Below, in pieces: positions 44,900 through 55,957 of a stretch of 64,000 nt of DNA (its first letter is position 1; each line of letters begins with the position of its first letter). Below the pieces are notes generated by a model. That model saw nothing but the letters and a program-made list of their open reading frames with translations. It made no database searches and was not told where the DNA came from. Origin of the DNA: Theocolax elegans (Eukaryota; Arthropoda; Insecta; Hymenoptera; Cerocephalidae); assembly GCA_026168455.1 (NCBI GenBank), contig CM047426.1, positions 66,493,342 to 66,557,341 on the forward strand, written 5' to 3'. The translations under genes were made by a program, and so were the position numbers.

Positions 44900-47823
44900 T
44901 TACCCGTTGCGATCGCAAACATCTCGTAGATACTTCATTAGACCAACTTTGAAACCGGATATACAAGATATATTTCTTAAATTTGCTGGAAGTTCATTCG
45001 ACAATTTCATTGCCGAGATTGTAAAAGAAAATTTATAAGAATCACGATTTGCAATCGGTACAATAAAAACATCATCCACGCGCTTTGATCTGCAAACCTC
45101 ATCATTTATAAAGGTTAACTGATCAAATAAATCACTAGGCCTTTGAGTTGAAATCAATTTGTACAAAAAAGAGCTAAAATGTATTTGCGACGAAATTTTA
45201 ATGAAAGCCATCCCAGGCGATCGTAATAGGATTGAAGAGATGCGTCGCGCTTAAGGTAAAAAACGAATCTCACCACAGTATTGCATAATCTTTGGATCTT
45301 GACCTCCAAATATTGTGGAAGATCATTGTATACAAGGCAAACATAATCAAAGAGCGGAACAATTAGCGACTTAACAAGTAGAATACGGGCCACCTCATGC
45401 AAACGAAAACCTTTATAGCGAAGCCGGTATAAAACCCCATGAATATTTGAAGAAATTTGCGCTATATGTGCATTCCAAGAGAGATCACTTGTTAAAGTAA
45501 CTCCAAGACTCTTAACCGATTTGGAGAGATGAACCTGAGTTTGTTGCAGAAATATTGATGGAATAACAAGATCTTTTAATTGTGTTGATATTTGAGTCGA
45601 AGCAAAGAGAATGGCTTTAGTTTTTCCGATATTTAATTTTAGTCTATTATCAATCACCCAATCGTAGATAGATTGAATATTTCTGTTAAGTTCTACTACT
45701 ATTTCATTAATACGAGATGGTCGACATTGGATATAGATCTTAAGGTCATCAGCGAACAACATGGATTTTGAAAATTTGATGACTCTCATAATAGAGTTGA
45801 TATACATCAAAAAAATTATAGGGCCTGGAGTAGATCCTTGAGGTACACCAGATGTAATAGGTAAGAAAGATGTAAGAGAATTGTCGAGGTTGAGCACAGC
45901 CTGAGAACGCCCGGATATATAAGAATGCAACCATTTCGCAGCTAATGGTGAAAAATTTAATTCTTTTAACCTTGTAATGAGAGTGACATGGTCAATAGTA
46001 TCGAAAGCCCTACTCATATCAAAAAGCACCATGATGGTCACCATACCATGCTCAAAACCAATACGAATATCATCTGTCGTTCTCATGAGATCTGCCTGAG
46101 TGCTGTACCCACGTCGAAAATCTGATTGATAAGGAGAAAGTAAAAATGTTGCTTCAAGATAGTCGACTAATTGTCTGGTAATGAGAGAATCAAATACCTT
46201 GGCAAAATGAGGCAACTGTGCGATCGGTCGAGTATCAGCCAATGAGTCAGGAACATTTTTCTTAAAAAATAGTACAATTACAGATTTCTTCCAAAGAGTA
46301 GGATAATGTCCAGAATCTATAGATCTATTGAAGAGATCGACAAAGAAAAGAACCTAACTATCAAAAACATTGGCAAAGAATGATAATGTCAACCCATCAC
46401 AGCTGCGGCTTTTGGATTTTGGTAAAGTAGATTTCATGGCAGAGAGTACTGAATCTGGATCAACATGATGAAATGAGAATAGAACAGCATTATCATGGTA
46501 TGGGCGATTAATTATATCATTAAATTGTTCTATCGTGCATGATGAATGACAACAAGCAATAGAAGAGAAATATTTAATAAGATCCTCTCCATTATAGTAA
46601 TGCAGTGGGGACTCCTGCTTAGGTTTGGTTAGACCATTGTTTCTTAACAATTTCCAATAACTTGCTGGATCAGTGGCGTCATTTAAGGCATTGATAATAT
46701 AGGAGTTTCGAGCCATTTTTATCTCTATCTTAAGTTGTTTACGCATTTCTTTATATTGTTGAAGTAAACCATTATTATGCTTTTTTCGAGATTTTTTATA
46801 CAATCGATCACCAGTTCTGCACTTTTCTTTTAACTCATGTGTGAACCAAGGCGCAGGTCGTCTCTTCAATGTACGATTAATAATTGGTGCATAGATATCT
46901 AGCAAATTCAATGCTTTATCTTTAAAAACATTTAATAATGGATCAACGTCATAAGAATCATTTAGATTATGATAATTCGAATTATTATTCAAATGAGATA
47001 TCAGTGTTGCTGAGAATTCAGATGAATTAAAATTAGTAAATTTACGTGAAGATAATGAAAATTGAGGCTTTACTGGTTGATCTAATATGAAATCCATTAC
47101 TAAAAAATCATGGCAGTTGATGAAAGGAGATTGGGATTTGTAAAATGTTTTGACTTGGTCTTTAGAATCAACTATAATTACATCTAGCCAGGTACTGAAT
47201 GAATCACGATGATGAGAAGGTCCAAAAGGAATTAAAAATAGATTTAACTCAGCAATCAAACCTCGAAGATGACATGAATAATAATTATCAACTAAAAGAT
47301 TAGAGTTCAAATCACCCGCCAATACTATATCCTGATATAAATGTATAAAATCACCAAGTAGCTGGAAAAGGCCTGATAACACATGACCTTTAGGACGGCG
47401 ATAGACTGAAATCAGTAGAATTTTTTTATTAGAACCAGGATACAATTCAACACAAAGATACTCAGTGTTATTAATATCTGTATTCTCAGATTTAGAACTA
47501 ATCTTAAATGGAATAGTGTTACGAAGATAACAGGCAACACCACCTCCCTGTATAAACTCTCTCTTTCCACTTGATTTGATGTTCCGATCATTTCTAATCA
47601 GAGTAAAGTTATCAATATTAAATAAAGATGTTGACTGTCGGGCAGTAAACCATGTTTCAGATAATGATAATACGTCGATGGATTCGTTAATAATAAGATC
47701 ATGGATATCATTAGAATGATCCTTTAATGAATTGACGTTTAACTGCGCAACTCTAAGATGAGGATGAGAAGAAGACGACTTTGGAAGACGTGATTGCATA
47801 TTATAATGTGGATTTGTTTGCAC
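44900..47823 (-). pseudogene. Non-LTR ORF2: endonuclease and reverse transcriptase
   Basis: Endonuclease motifs: LRVAQLNVNSLKDH, VLSLSETWF, DIVLAGDLNSNLL, WLDVIIVDS and NCHDFLVMDF. A TAG at 46354-46356 then interrupts; the frame continues in register into reverse transcriptase from 46242 (ADTRPIAQLPHFAKVFDSL, FDMSRAFDTIDH, ITSGVPQGSTPGP, the catalytic MLFADDLKIY, KSVKSLGVTLTSDLSW). A frameshift near 45175 moves the C-terminus (FTISAMKLSNELPANLRN) to another frame. It would nick target DNA and reverse-transcribe the element RNA. One nonsense and one frameshift are the only major lesions, so the copy is fairly young. Confidence 0.88.
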
Positions 47824-47832
47824 CTTTTGCAG

Positions 47833-48459
47833 TCAAATCAGTTTAGCTATATCTCGGAGAGTTGAAATAGTAATGGTGTCAGAATGATCATTGCGCCTTG
47901 CATAAATTAAACCATTTCTTGACCATACATGCTTATAATTAGATTCACGCGCCCTGAGACTAGTTTGCACAAGCAAACGATATAAAGTTGTTGGCAACAT
48001 ATCATATAATTTAATTACAGGACCATTTTCAGAGACTGCTAAGTCTGGCAGGAGGCGCTGATATATAATATCGCCATATTCCCGCTTTACCTTCAGTACA
48101 TGTTCCTTAATATCATACGACTTAAATTTTACAATATATGAGTTAAACCTAACGTGAGATGAAGAAGCAGATGAATTGTTTGCATCATGACGTTTAGGCT
48201 GAAATTGTCGAATTTCAATTATGTCATTTTCAATACACGATAGATTTAAAAATTTTAAAATGGATATGATCAATTCTTTAGGCAGTAAAGAACAATTTGA
48301 CGGAATACCTGAGACCTTTAATTTTGAACCAAGAGGTACCGAACACGTTGTTTTTATTTCTTCTAACTGTGTCTCAATCCTATCCATGCGAGAGGCATTT
48401 TCGCCTAGAAGTGATTTTAATGAATTTAATTGATTCGTTACTTCGTTAATATTGTGCAT
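47833..48459 (-). CDS. Non-LTR ORF1 protein (coiled coil plus FP-like domain)
   Basis: 208 intact codons: an N-terminal coiled coil (MHNINEVTNQLNSLKSLLG, then MDRIETQLEEIKT), then an RNA-binding-type domain (LKVSGIPSN, then SYIVKFKSYDIKEHVLKVKR, then YKHVWSRNGLIYARRND) of the kind annotated as FP or transposase_22-like in insect LINEs. It stops just 9 bp before ORF2 begins, which fits reinitiation or coupling. It would bind element RNA as a chaperone. Confidence 0.75.
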   Translation of the reverse strand: MHNINEVTNQLNSLKSLLGENASRMDRIETQLEEIKTTCSVPLGSKLKVSGIPSNCSLLPKELIISILKFLNLSCIENDIIEIRQFQPKRHDANNSSASSSHVRFNSYIVKFKSYDIKEHVLKVKREYGDIIYQRLLPDLAVSENGPVIKLYDMLPTTLYRLLVQTSLRARESNYKHVWSRNGLIYARRNDHSDTITISTLRDIAKLI

Positions 48460-48631
48460 TTATGTCGACAATCTCATAATAAATATAAAAAATTTCAAAA
48501 AATATAATATTTCAATAAATCTCATAAAAATTCAACTAAAGTGTTTTATATCAAAGCATAATAATATCATAAAGATTACTAAATTGGTATAAATAAATAA
48601 AATTACCATACTGAATTAAAGTTTTGATATT

Positions 48632-50060
48632 TTGAGCAGTGTACATAGGAATGTACCGAGTGTCCATTGGGAAGACAATGGAATTGCAGAAACCAACGTC
48701 CCAAGAGAGAAGACACAAAATAATGACAAAGAGCCTGAAAATAAATACGATGAACAATTCAGACGATTGGAGCAGCAAATACAGCAAATGCAGCAGTTAC
48801 ACAGGAAACTAATCGAACAAAGTAATATTCAGCAAAGTAACCAGCAGCAAAATAGACAGCATAGCAGATCGCCAGTGCATAAGGAGAACAACGAAACGTA
48901 TTCAATCCCAAATAACCCACATATACAGCCGCAGCAAAGTACGTTTAATCCAGCATTCAGGTATGGTCGTTCGTACGAAACATGCTTAGAAGGTGCTACC
49001 TTTATAAGAGAAAAAGGGTCAGCACAAATATTCTCACGACACCATATACAATTTAAACGAGCGAAAAAGAACGATCTGGAGACATTCTTATCAAATCTTG
49101 AGGAATATAGAGAAAGTTATGGTCTCTCGACTCAGGATATATTAAAGCTTTGCTATCAGTCTTAGATGACGAAGCATGGGAATGGTTTAGACGTGAGGAA
49201 ACCAGTTGGAAGGATTATTTAGATTTTGTAGATGCACTGAGACTACAATGTGGGACGGAGGAAACGCAAAGCCAGCTTAGACAAGCTATTGAAAACCGCA
49301 CACAAGGACCTAATGAAGATATTTCCACATACCTCACTAAGCTACAAGGCATGCAAAACCAGGTTAAGCCAACAATACCTCAATCCGAACAGCTGGATAG
49401 AGCGTCTCGGAACCTGCACCCTAGCTATAGAACTAAAATCGAAAGACACCATTTCGATAATTCTATACAGCTGCAGCGACTTGGTAAAAAGGAGGAAGCA
49501 AGGCGTTTAATGGATATAACGTACAAACCTCCACCAATCATTCAAAATTACGGTCTAGCAAAGTATGCATATGTTGATCCTATGCAAACAAAAACCCGTA
49601 AATTAGCAGCAGTTTCCTCAGAGCAAAGCGAAGATATTGTAGTACCCCCAAAGTCCATAACACCCATAGCCATGAACCCTCAAAAGAAAATACAGCACCA
49701 GTACTCATGGAAGCCGAACAGCCCTCAAGCAGCAAGAAAATATATAGCACTCCTTAAGTAAGAGTCTAAGCAGCAGTACAGCGAAGCTGTAAAGAATAAT
49801 AAAAATAGCAGTTATTGGCAACGAGCACAAAGAAATGAGCAAAGGGCTGAATCACCCAAAAAGCAGGAATTCAAGCCAAATAAATTCAGCACACCAAACT
49901 ACGTAGAGCAAAAGCCAAATCACCCTAGAAAATTCAAAGAGCCTTGCAATAGATGCGGGAATCTTGGGCATTGGCTAGCGGAATGTCCAGTTCCATTAAG
50001 CTGCGGAAATAGTGGAAAGCTAGGAGTCAGCTATAAAAATTGCGGCTGTAATAAGAACAG
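48632..50060 (+). pseudogene. Gypsy gag (element split by copia)
   Basis: The frame starts MSSVHRNVPSVHWED with a Gln-rich coiled coil (QIQQMQQLHRKLIEQ), then IQFKRAKKNDLETFLSNLEEY. A frameshift near 49160 leads to MLSVLDDEAWEWFRREE, QSQLRQAIENRTQGPNEDIS and LDRASRNLHPSYR, the usual gypsy capsid region. After a stop at 49761 the nucleocapsid knuckle CNRCGNLGHWLAEC is read (about 49944-49985), a perfect C-x2-C-x4-H-x4-C. It forms the element particle. Confidence 0.75.
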
Positions 50061-51074
50061 AAACCAGGAAAACTACAGCTAGAGAAAATAGAAACCCGTA
50101 TCTTCTCACCCAAACACCTAAAAGGATCAATATCCTCCCAATTAGTAGCAAATAATTCCCTTATACAGCAAATACCCGGCATCGATCCACGTCATTTCTT
50201 TAACATAGAGTTAAACGGACAAAAACTTACAGCTTTACTTGACGATGGGTCAGTACACTCATTCATTGGTCGAGGAATGAATAGAGTACTACAGCATAAA
50301 TTGCGAAAATCCAGCAATTCAGCCGTTAAAGTAGCAGATGGTACAGCTGTACCAATACAAGGTATAGTAGATGTAACCATGGAAATAGATGGTGAAACTA
50401 TTATAATGCCAGTTCAAGTAGCAGGCGGCTTGCATTATGACTGCATATTAGGTATCGACTTTAAACGTAAAGCAAACATGAATATATGCTATGAAAATGA
50501 TACGTGGTGGACTGATAAAGGTATCATTCATGATTTTTATCCTTTTGGCAAAGATCCTAGTTGCTTACCTGCCCTAGCAAGCATAGGAGGATTAAAACGA
50601 GCTACCCTGGATCAAGAAAGAAGATTACAGCACCTATTAAAATGAGATAATTTCTCCAACACCAAAATCCTAGGTGTAACTAACCTAGATTTCCACAAAA
50701 TCGATGTGCAGGGTGCCGAACCTATTCGTCAACGAAACCGCCGTTATTCGCCGAAGATGCTGCAGCCTGGATACGAAGAAATATATTTTCGGCAGATAGA
50801 TTTTCGGCAGGTTAACGCTGTTACCAAGAAAATAGCGTACCCTATGCGCAATATGGATGACATTCTCGATCAGCTGAGAAAAAGCCGTTACATCAGTAAG
50901 CTTGATTTGTTGCAAGCTTACCACCAAGTCCCTCTAGCAACAGAAAGCCGCGAAATTACAGCATTTTCACTTCCTAGTAAAGGATTGTTTCAATTTACCC
51001 GAGTTCCCTATGGCCTATCGAATGCACCTGCAATTTTTCAGAAAATGATGGACAAGCTCATAAAGCCAGAATAG
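50061..51074 (+). pseudogene. Gypsy protease and N-terminal half of reverse transcriptase
   Basis: The protease has LLDDGSVHSFIG (usually D-T/S-G; here the residue after the first Asp is Asp) and GLHYDCILGIDFKRKAN. A stop at 50643 and a deletion precede the RT motifs RQVNAVTKKIAYPMRN, SKLDLLQAYHQVPL and FQFTRVPYGLSNAP. RT breaks off at 51074, where the copia element is inserted; the catalytic YLDN block is found at 55965. Confidence 0.75.
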
Positions 51075-51079
51075 GAGCT

Positions 51080-51345
51080 TGTTGTAATACCCGTGGATCA
51101 AGAGAGGAGGTGGCGGCAATAAACAATACACCGGCTTAACACAAATACTAATAACTTTATTATATGTAGAACTCAATTTCTCGACTCACTCTCTCTCTCT
51201 TACAACCGCTCTCAGCGGAGGCCGACAATCAAAAGGTGGCGAGCTCGCGCCGAGCTTGCACGCACTAACAATCATGAACGTAAGGTGGCGATACTTACTA
51301 GTAGTTCTCTCTCACTCTAATATAAATGTACCTTATATCCCAACA
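51080..51345 (-). repeat. Copia 3' LTR
   Basis: 266 bp; begins TGTTGTAATACCCGTGG and ends CTTATATCCCAACA on the plus strand. Matches 55689-55952. Confidence 0.93.
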
Positions 51346-51384
51346 CGCCTCCTTACATTTATATTTCCGCAATTATAATATTCT

Positions 51385-52581
51385 TTAAATTAAAGTCAAT
51401 AATTCTCTCAAATGTTTATGTCTTACTCTTCCTAGAGCCTTGGTAAAAATATCTGCTAAATTCTCTTTCGAGCTGACTTTAACAATATATATTATACCCT
51501 TAACATAATTCTCATTTACAAAGTGATAATGTACTTCGATGTACTTTGATTTTTTTGTGAAGTTTCCAAATTTTGCAATACTAACAGCGCCAGAATTATC
51601 TTCATAAATATTTACAGGTTTCTTAATCTCTACATTAAAATCGTAAAACAAGTCTTTAATCAATAAGATCTCACTCACTGCTTCAGACAGTGCAACGTAC
51701 TCAGCGAATGTTGAAGATTTTGTTACGCTTCCTTGTTTTCTAGACTTCCAATAAATCACATTTCCGAACAACTTTACAACATATCCAGTCGTCGATTTCC
51801 TATCTACACAATCTCCGGCCCAATCGCCATCAACATAACATTCAAGAATATCTACCTTTTCATTTTTCTTAAATCTTAATTTCAAATTTTTAGTTAAATA
51901 TAAATATTTCAAAATTCTCAAAGCATACTTATAATGCGTCTCATCAAAACCGTTCTGAAAATGACTTAAATAGTTAACACTGTAACTTATGTCTAATCTT
52001 GTCCGTGAGCTTATATACAAAAGAGCTCCTATCAAATTTCTATATCTTAAATTTTCATTTGATCCTTCCGCAGGTTCTAATTTTAGATTTACCTCCATTG
52101 GAGTCTCACATAAATTCGCTTCTTCAATCTGATATTTTTTAGCTAACGATTCAATGTACTTTTCTTGATCTAATGACATTTCTTGTTTCTTTTCATCATA
52201 TGCAATATTAATACCTAAATACGTACTTATCTTACCTAAATCTTTCATTTGAAATCTTTCTTTTAACAAACTTTTGATTAAATCTAAATTCTTTCTATTC
52301 TTACAGCAAATTAACAGATCATCCACAAATATAATTAAATAAATAATCTCATCCTTTTCCTTTAACATGTATAAACAACAGTCATGTTCGCTTCTTACAA
52401 AACCTAATTCATTTAAATAATCATCGAGGCATTCATACCATGATCGTGGACTCTCACACAATCCATACAATGCTTTATTCAGTATACAAACTCTTTCAGT
52501 TCCATCTTCATAACCTTCAGGTTGTTTTACAAAAACTTTCGATTTAACATTCCCGTTTAAAAACGCTGTCTCTACATTCAC
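51385..52581 (-). pseudogene. Copia reverse transcriptase (C-terminal part) and RNase H
   Basis: The frame continues the pol gene after a frameshift at 52581-52590. RT motifs: AFLNGNVKSKVFVKQPEGY, CILNKALYGLCESPRSWY and the catalytic LIIFVDDLLI. RNase H shows CYVDGDWAGDCVDRKSTTGY, SSTFAEYVALSEAVSE and NIYEDNSGAVSIAKF, so its acidic residues are present. It ends with FTKALGRVRHKHLREL shortly before the 3' LTR. Apart from the frameshift this part is intact. Confidence 0.88.
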
Positions 52582-52589
52582 TTATTCAA

Positions 52590-55568
52590 TTAACAATCCA
52601 TTTTGACAACAATATGACATAATATTTTTAACGTTTGAGTTTTCGCAACAGGTGAATAAATATCGTCTAACACATAGGTTTGTTGGAATGCTCTTAAAAC
52701 TATTCTCGCTTTATATACATTTTCGCTTTTCCTGGTATAAATCCATTTTAAATCTAACACTTTTTCATTCTTTGGCTTCTCAACTAATTGCCACGTTTTA
52801 TTTTCATTTAAACTATGTATTTCTTTGTTCATTGCTTTGACCCAAAAACTAGATTCATTAATTTCAATTGCCTCTTTAACATTTACAGGACTATCTGCAC
52901 TACAATAGTTTACATTAATACAAGTACTATATACATAATTATCATCAAATTTACTAGGCCTTTTAATTTCTCTTTGAGACCTCCTTATTTCTGGTATTTT
53001 CGCTTCTTTGTTCTGATCTTTACCTTGTTCATTAAAAATCTTATTTTCTTTATCAATTTCCGGATCAGTTTGACTTCTCCTACTTGACTCGAGAGTCGAA
53101 GTATGAGGAGAAAAATATTCATTGTCATTTCCGTTCAAATTCTCATTGTCAAAATCACTATCATTTAAACCAATGCATTTTGTATCTTCCTCAATGACAT
53201 CAACGTGTCTTGCTACAATAACTCTATTGTCTATCAAAACTCTATAACCCGTCACATCATAACCTACTAAAATTCCTAAATCAGCGTTCCTATCCCATTT
53301 TGAATTCCTTTTACTTTCTGGCACCCTGACAAAAACTTTACTTCCATATAGTTTCAAATACTTTGTATCTGGCTTCTCATTAAAAAATATCTCGTAAGGA
53401 GATTTGTTTCTTTCAAATGTGTTTGCAATTGTTCTATTTTTCAAAAAAGCTGCTGCGCAGACTACTTCAGGCCAGTACCTCTTTTCTACTTTAGCCTCGG
53501 CTAATAAACACCTTGCACTATCCATAATTGTCCTATTGTACCTTTCCGCAGTACCATTCAATTCATGTACATTCGGTGGACATAGTTCTAGTTCAATTCC
53601 CTTTTCTTTAAATAACCTATACATATTTTTATTCAAATATTCGGTGCCATTATCACATCTCAGTTTCTTTATTCTTTTTCCAGTTTTATTTTCAACTAAA
53701 TTTATATATTCAACAAATTTATCATATATTTCATCTTTACTTTTAATATAATAAACTTTAGCAACCTTACTGCAATCGTCAATAAAAGTAATAAAATACT
53801 TTTCCCCTCTATAACCTTCGGAGAGTGGCCCATTTAAATCGGTGTGAACTATTTCTAATATTTCTCTGGCCCTTTTCCTTTTATTATCAAACGGTATATT
53901 ATGCATTTTATTTTCTATACATGTGGCACATTTAAAATAATCTAACTCAATTTCTTTCGGTAAACCTACTAAAACATCATTTTTACACATAGTATTTAAA
54001 TAATTAAAGTTCACATGACCTAACGTCCTATGCCATCTTTCTTTCAACGTCATTTTATTATCTTTTATAACTACATTAGATTCAATGTTTCTTTCTATAT
54101 AACTCGTTATTTTATAAATTCTATCCTTTTTCCAAGCTACTGCTACTAACTTATTATTATTATTTTTATAAATTTTAGCATTTTCTCCAATTAATACAGC
54201 TTTATGATTTTCAGTTACTTTTGCAAAACTAATTAAATTTCTATCTATATCTTTCACATAAAAAACATTTTTTATTTCGATGTTATTTACTTTTCCATTA
54301 AAAGTTTCAAACCTACTATTTACATGTCCTACTTTGGTTGCTTTCAAAATTCTACCATCACCTACTTTAACATTAATCGGTTCTTTTAATACAATAAAAT
54401 TGCTAAAATAATCTTCGTTATTTATCACGTGGTCCGAACACCCGCTATCTAAAATCCAATCAATTCTATTTACACTACCGTTCGTACTATTCGCAGAATT
54501 AACCTGTACTGACGCGCTAAATGCCGTACTATCGTTGTCCGTATGTTGACCTTGGCTGCCGTCGTTGTCTCTCGTGCCTCTGCCGCGCTGCCCGTAGCCT
54601 CTGCCGCCGCGCCGACTTTGATTTCCACGTTGCTGGCTGCCTCCGCGTCCGCCGCCTCGCTGCTGCGAGTAGCCTCTGTTGTTGTTACCGCTTCCTTTTT
54701 GTGGCGCGCGACTATCTCTGTCGCCTCCTCGCTGTGGCGCGCGATTCCCGGAATTGTTTTTCGTCGGGCAATCGTATTGTATGTGTCCTATACCACCACA
54801 TACAAAGCATGACTTTTGATTTTCCACTTTTTTTCCTTTCTCAAATACAAAAGCATTCGACTTTGAATTTTCACTATCACCGTTTCTATTCTTGAAATCT
54901 AATTCCAACTTTGATTTCACAAATTCTACCGTTTTGTCCTTTTCCCGTAATGCATCAATTATATCGACTATATGCGATAAACTTTCTGGCAGTGCTAATG
55001 AGAAATAATTCAATCTATCTTCCTTTGTTACATTTTCTCCTGCATTTTTCAGTTCGTTCACAAGTTTTTCAAAATTATTATAAAAGTCTGTCGGATTTTC
55101 ACTTTCTTTCGTTTTCAAGTCGAGTAACTTTCTTTTACACAATAGTTTTACTGCACTGCTTTTGACCAAATAATTCTCGTCTAATTTATCAATCATTTTC
55201 TTTGCACTTTCTTCTGAAATAATCAATTCTAATTGCGTATTTGTCATACTGTTCACAATATAATTTTTCGCTCTTATTTCTTTCCTTTTCCATTCAGCTT
55301 CCGTTATTGCTGCCGGTCTTTCATCATTTTCGATAACTTCGTCACACTCCTTGAATTCCAAGAATAACTTCAATTTGTACTTCCACTTGTCATAGTATGT
55401 GCCGTCAAATACTTTTAGCGAGAATCCTTTGTTCTCCGAAGCCGCCATTTCAAGTGTGCCGCTATCTAACTTTTTATCTTCTGTATCAAGAAATTCGTCT
55501 TCACTTCCACTACTGGTCACTTCTTCCTTGAGTGCCTTTTCTTCTTCTTTTTTAACTTGCTCTTCCAT
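52590..55568 (-). pseudogene. Copia gag, protease, integrase and start of reverse transcriptase
   Basis: 992 uninterrupted codons. In order: gag (FDGTYYDKWKYKLKLFLE), a zinc knuckle CFVCGGIGHIQYDC, an RGG/GQRG-rich basic stretch, protease DSGCSDHVINNEDYF, the zinc-binding HRTLGHVNFNYLNTM with CATCIENK, an integrase core with HTDLNGPL, RCDNGTEYLN and NGTAERYNRTIMD (all three catalytic acids), and the RT beginning KWIYTRKSENVYKARIVL and DIYSPVAK. A stop and frameshift directly after VVKMDC break the polyprotein. Only one or two mutations separate it from an intact gene. Confidence 0.9.
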
Positions 55569-55688
55569 GAGCTTCCTTTGTCCTGACGCAATTCGCTTCC
55601 TGCGCTTACCTGCGCTTTAGCTGTCCCTACGCCACCCGAGGGTCGACGTGGAGCACAGAGAAAAATCCAAACCACGGACCTGCTACCA

Positions 55689-55952
55689 TGTTGAAATAAC
55701 CGTGGATCAAGAGAGGAGGTGGCGGCAATAATCAATACACCGGCTTAACACAAACACTAATAACTTTATTATAGGTAGAACTCAAATTCTCGACTCACTC
55801 TCTCTCTCTTACAACCTCTCTCAGCGGATGCCGACAATCAACAGGTGGCGAGCTCGCGCCGAGCTTGCACGCACTAACAATCATGAACGTAAGGTGGCGC
55901 TTTTTACTAGTAGTTCTCTTACTCTAATATAAATGTACCTTATATCCCAACA
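55689..55952 (-). repeat. Copia 5' LTR
   Basis: 264 bp; second copy of the LTR, upstream of gag on the minus strand. Contains a (CT)n run and GAGCTCGCGCCGAGCTTGC. Confidence 0.93.
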
Positions 55953-55957
55953 GAGCC

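Larger units (their letters stand above)
44619..48600 (-). mobile_element. Near-complete non-LTR retrotransposon (CR1/Jockey-type LINE)
   Basis: On the minus strand it carries ORF1 (48459-47833), ORF2 (47823 to about 44900) and a 3' region ending in a tetranucleotide tail (CAAT)n. Domain order (coiled-coil/FP-like ORF1, apurinic-type endonuclease, reverse transcriptase) and the microsatellite tail fit the CR1/Jockey group. The 5' limit lies between 48470 and 48630 and was not fixed. Confidence 0.75.
51080..55952 (-). mobile_element. Complete Ty1/copia retrotransposon inserted in the gypsy RT
   Basis: Two LTRs (51080-51345 and 55689-55952) with TGTTG/CAACA ends enclose a minus-strand gag-pol. 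The flanks are GAGCT (51075-51079) and GAGCC (55953-55957), an imperfect 5-bp target duplication. A primer-binding-type TGGTAGCAGG abuts the right LTR and a purine-rich GTAAGGAGGCG abuts the left LTR, both on the minus strand. The LTRs differ at roughly a dozen positions plus a small gap by eye. Confidence 0.93.

Noticed and set aside
54521..54895. Plus-strand Ala/Ser/Cys-rich frames opposite copia gag
   Set aside because: Antisense of the RGG-rich gag region.
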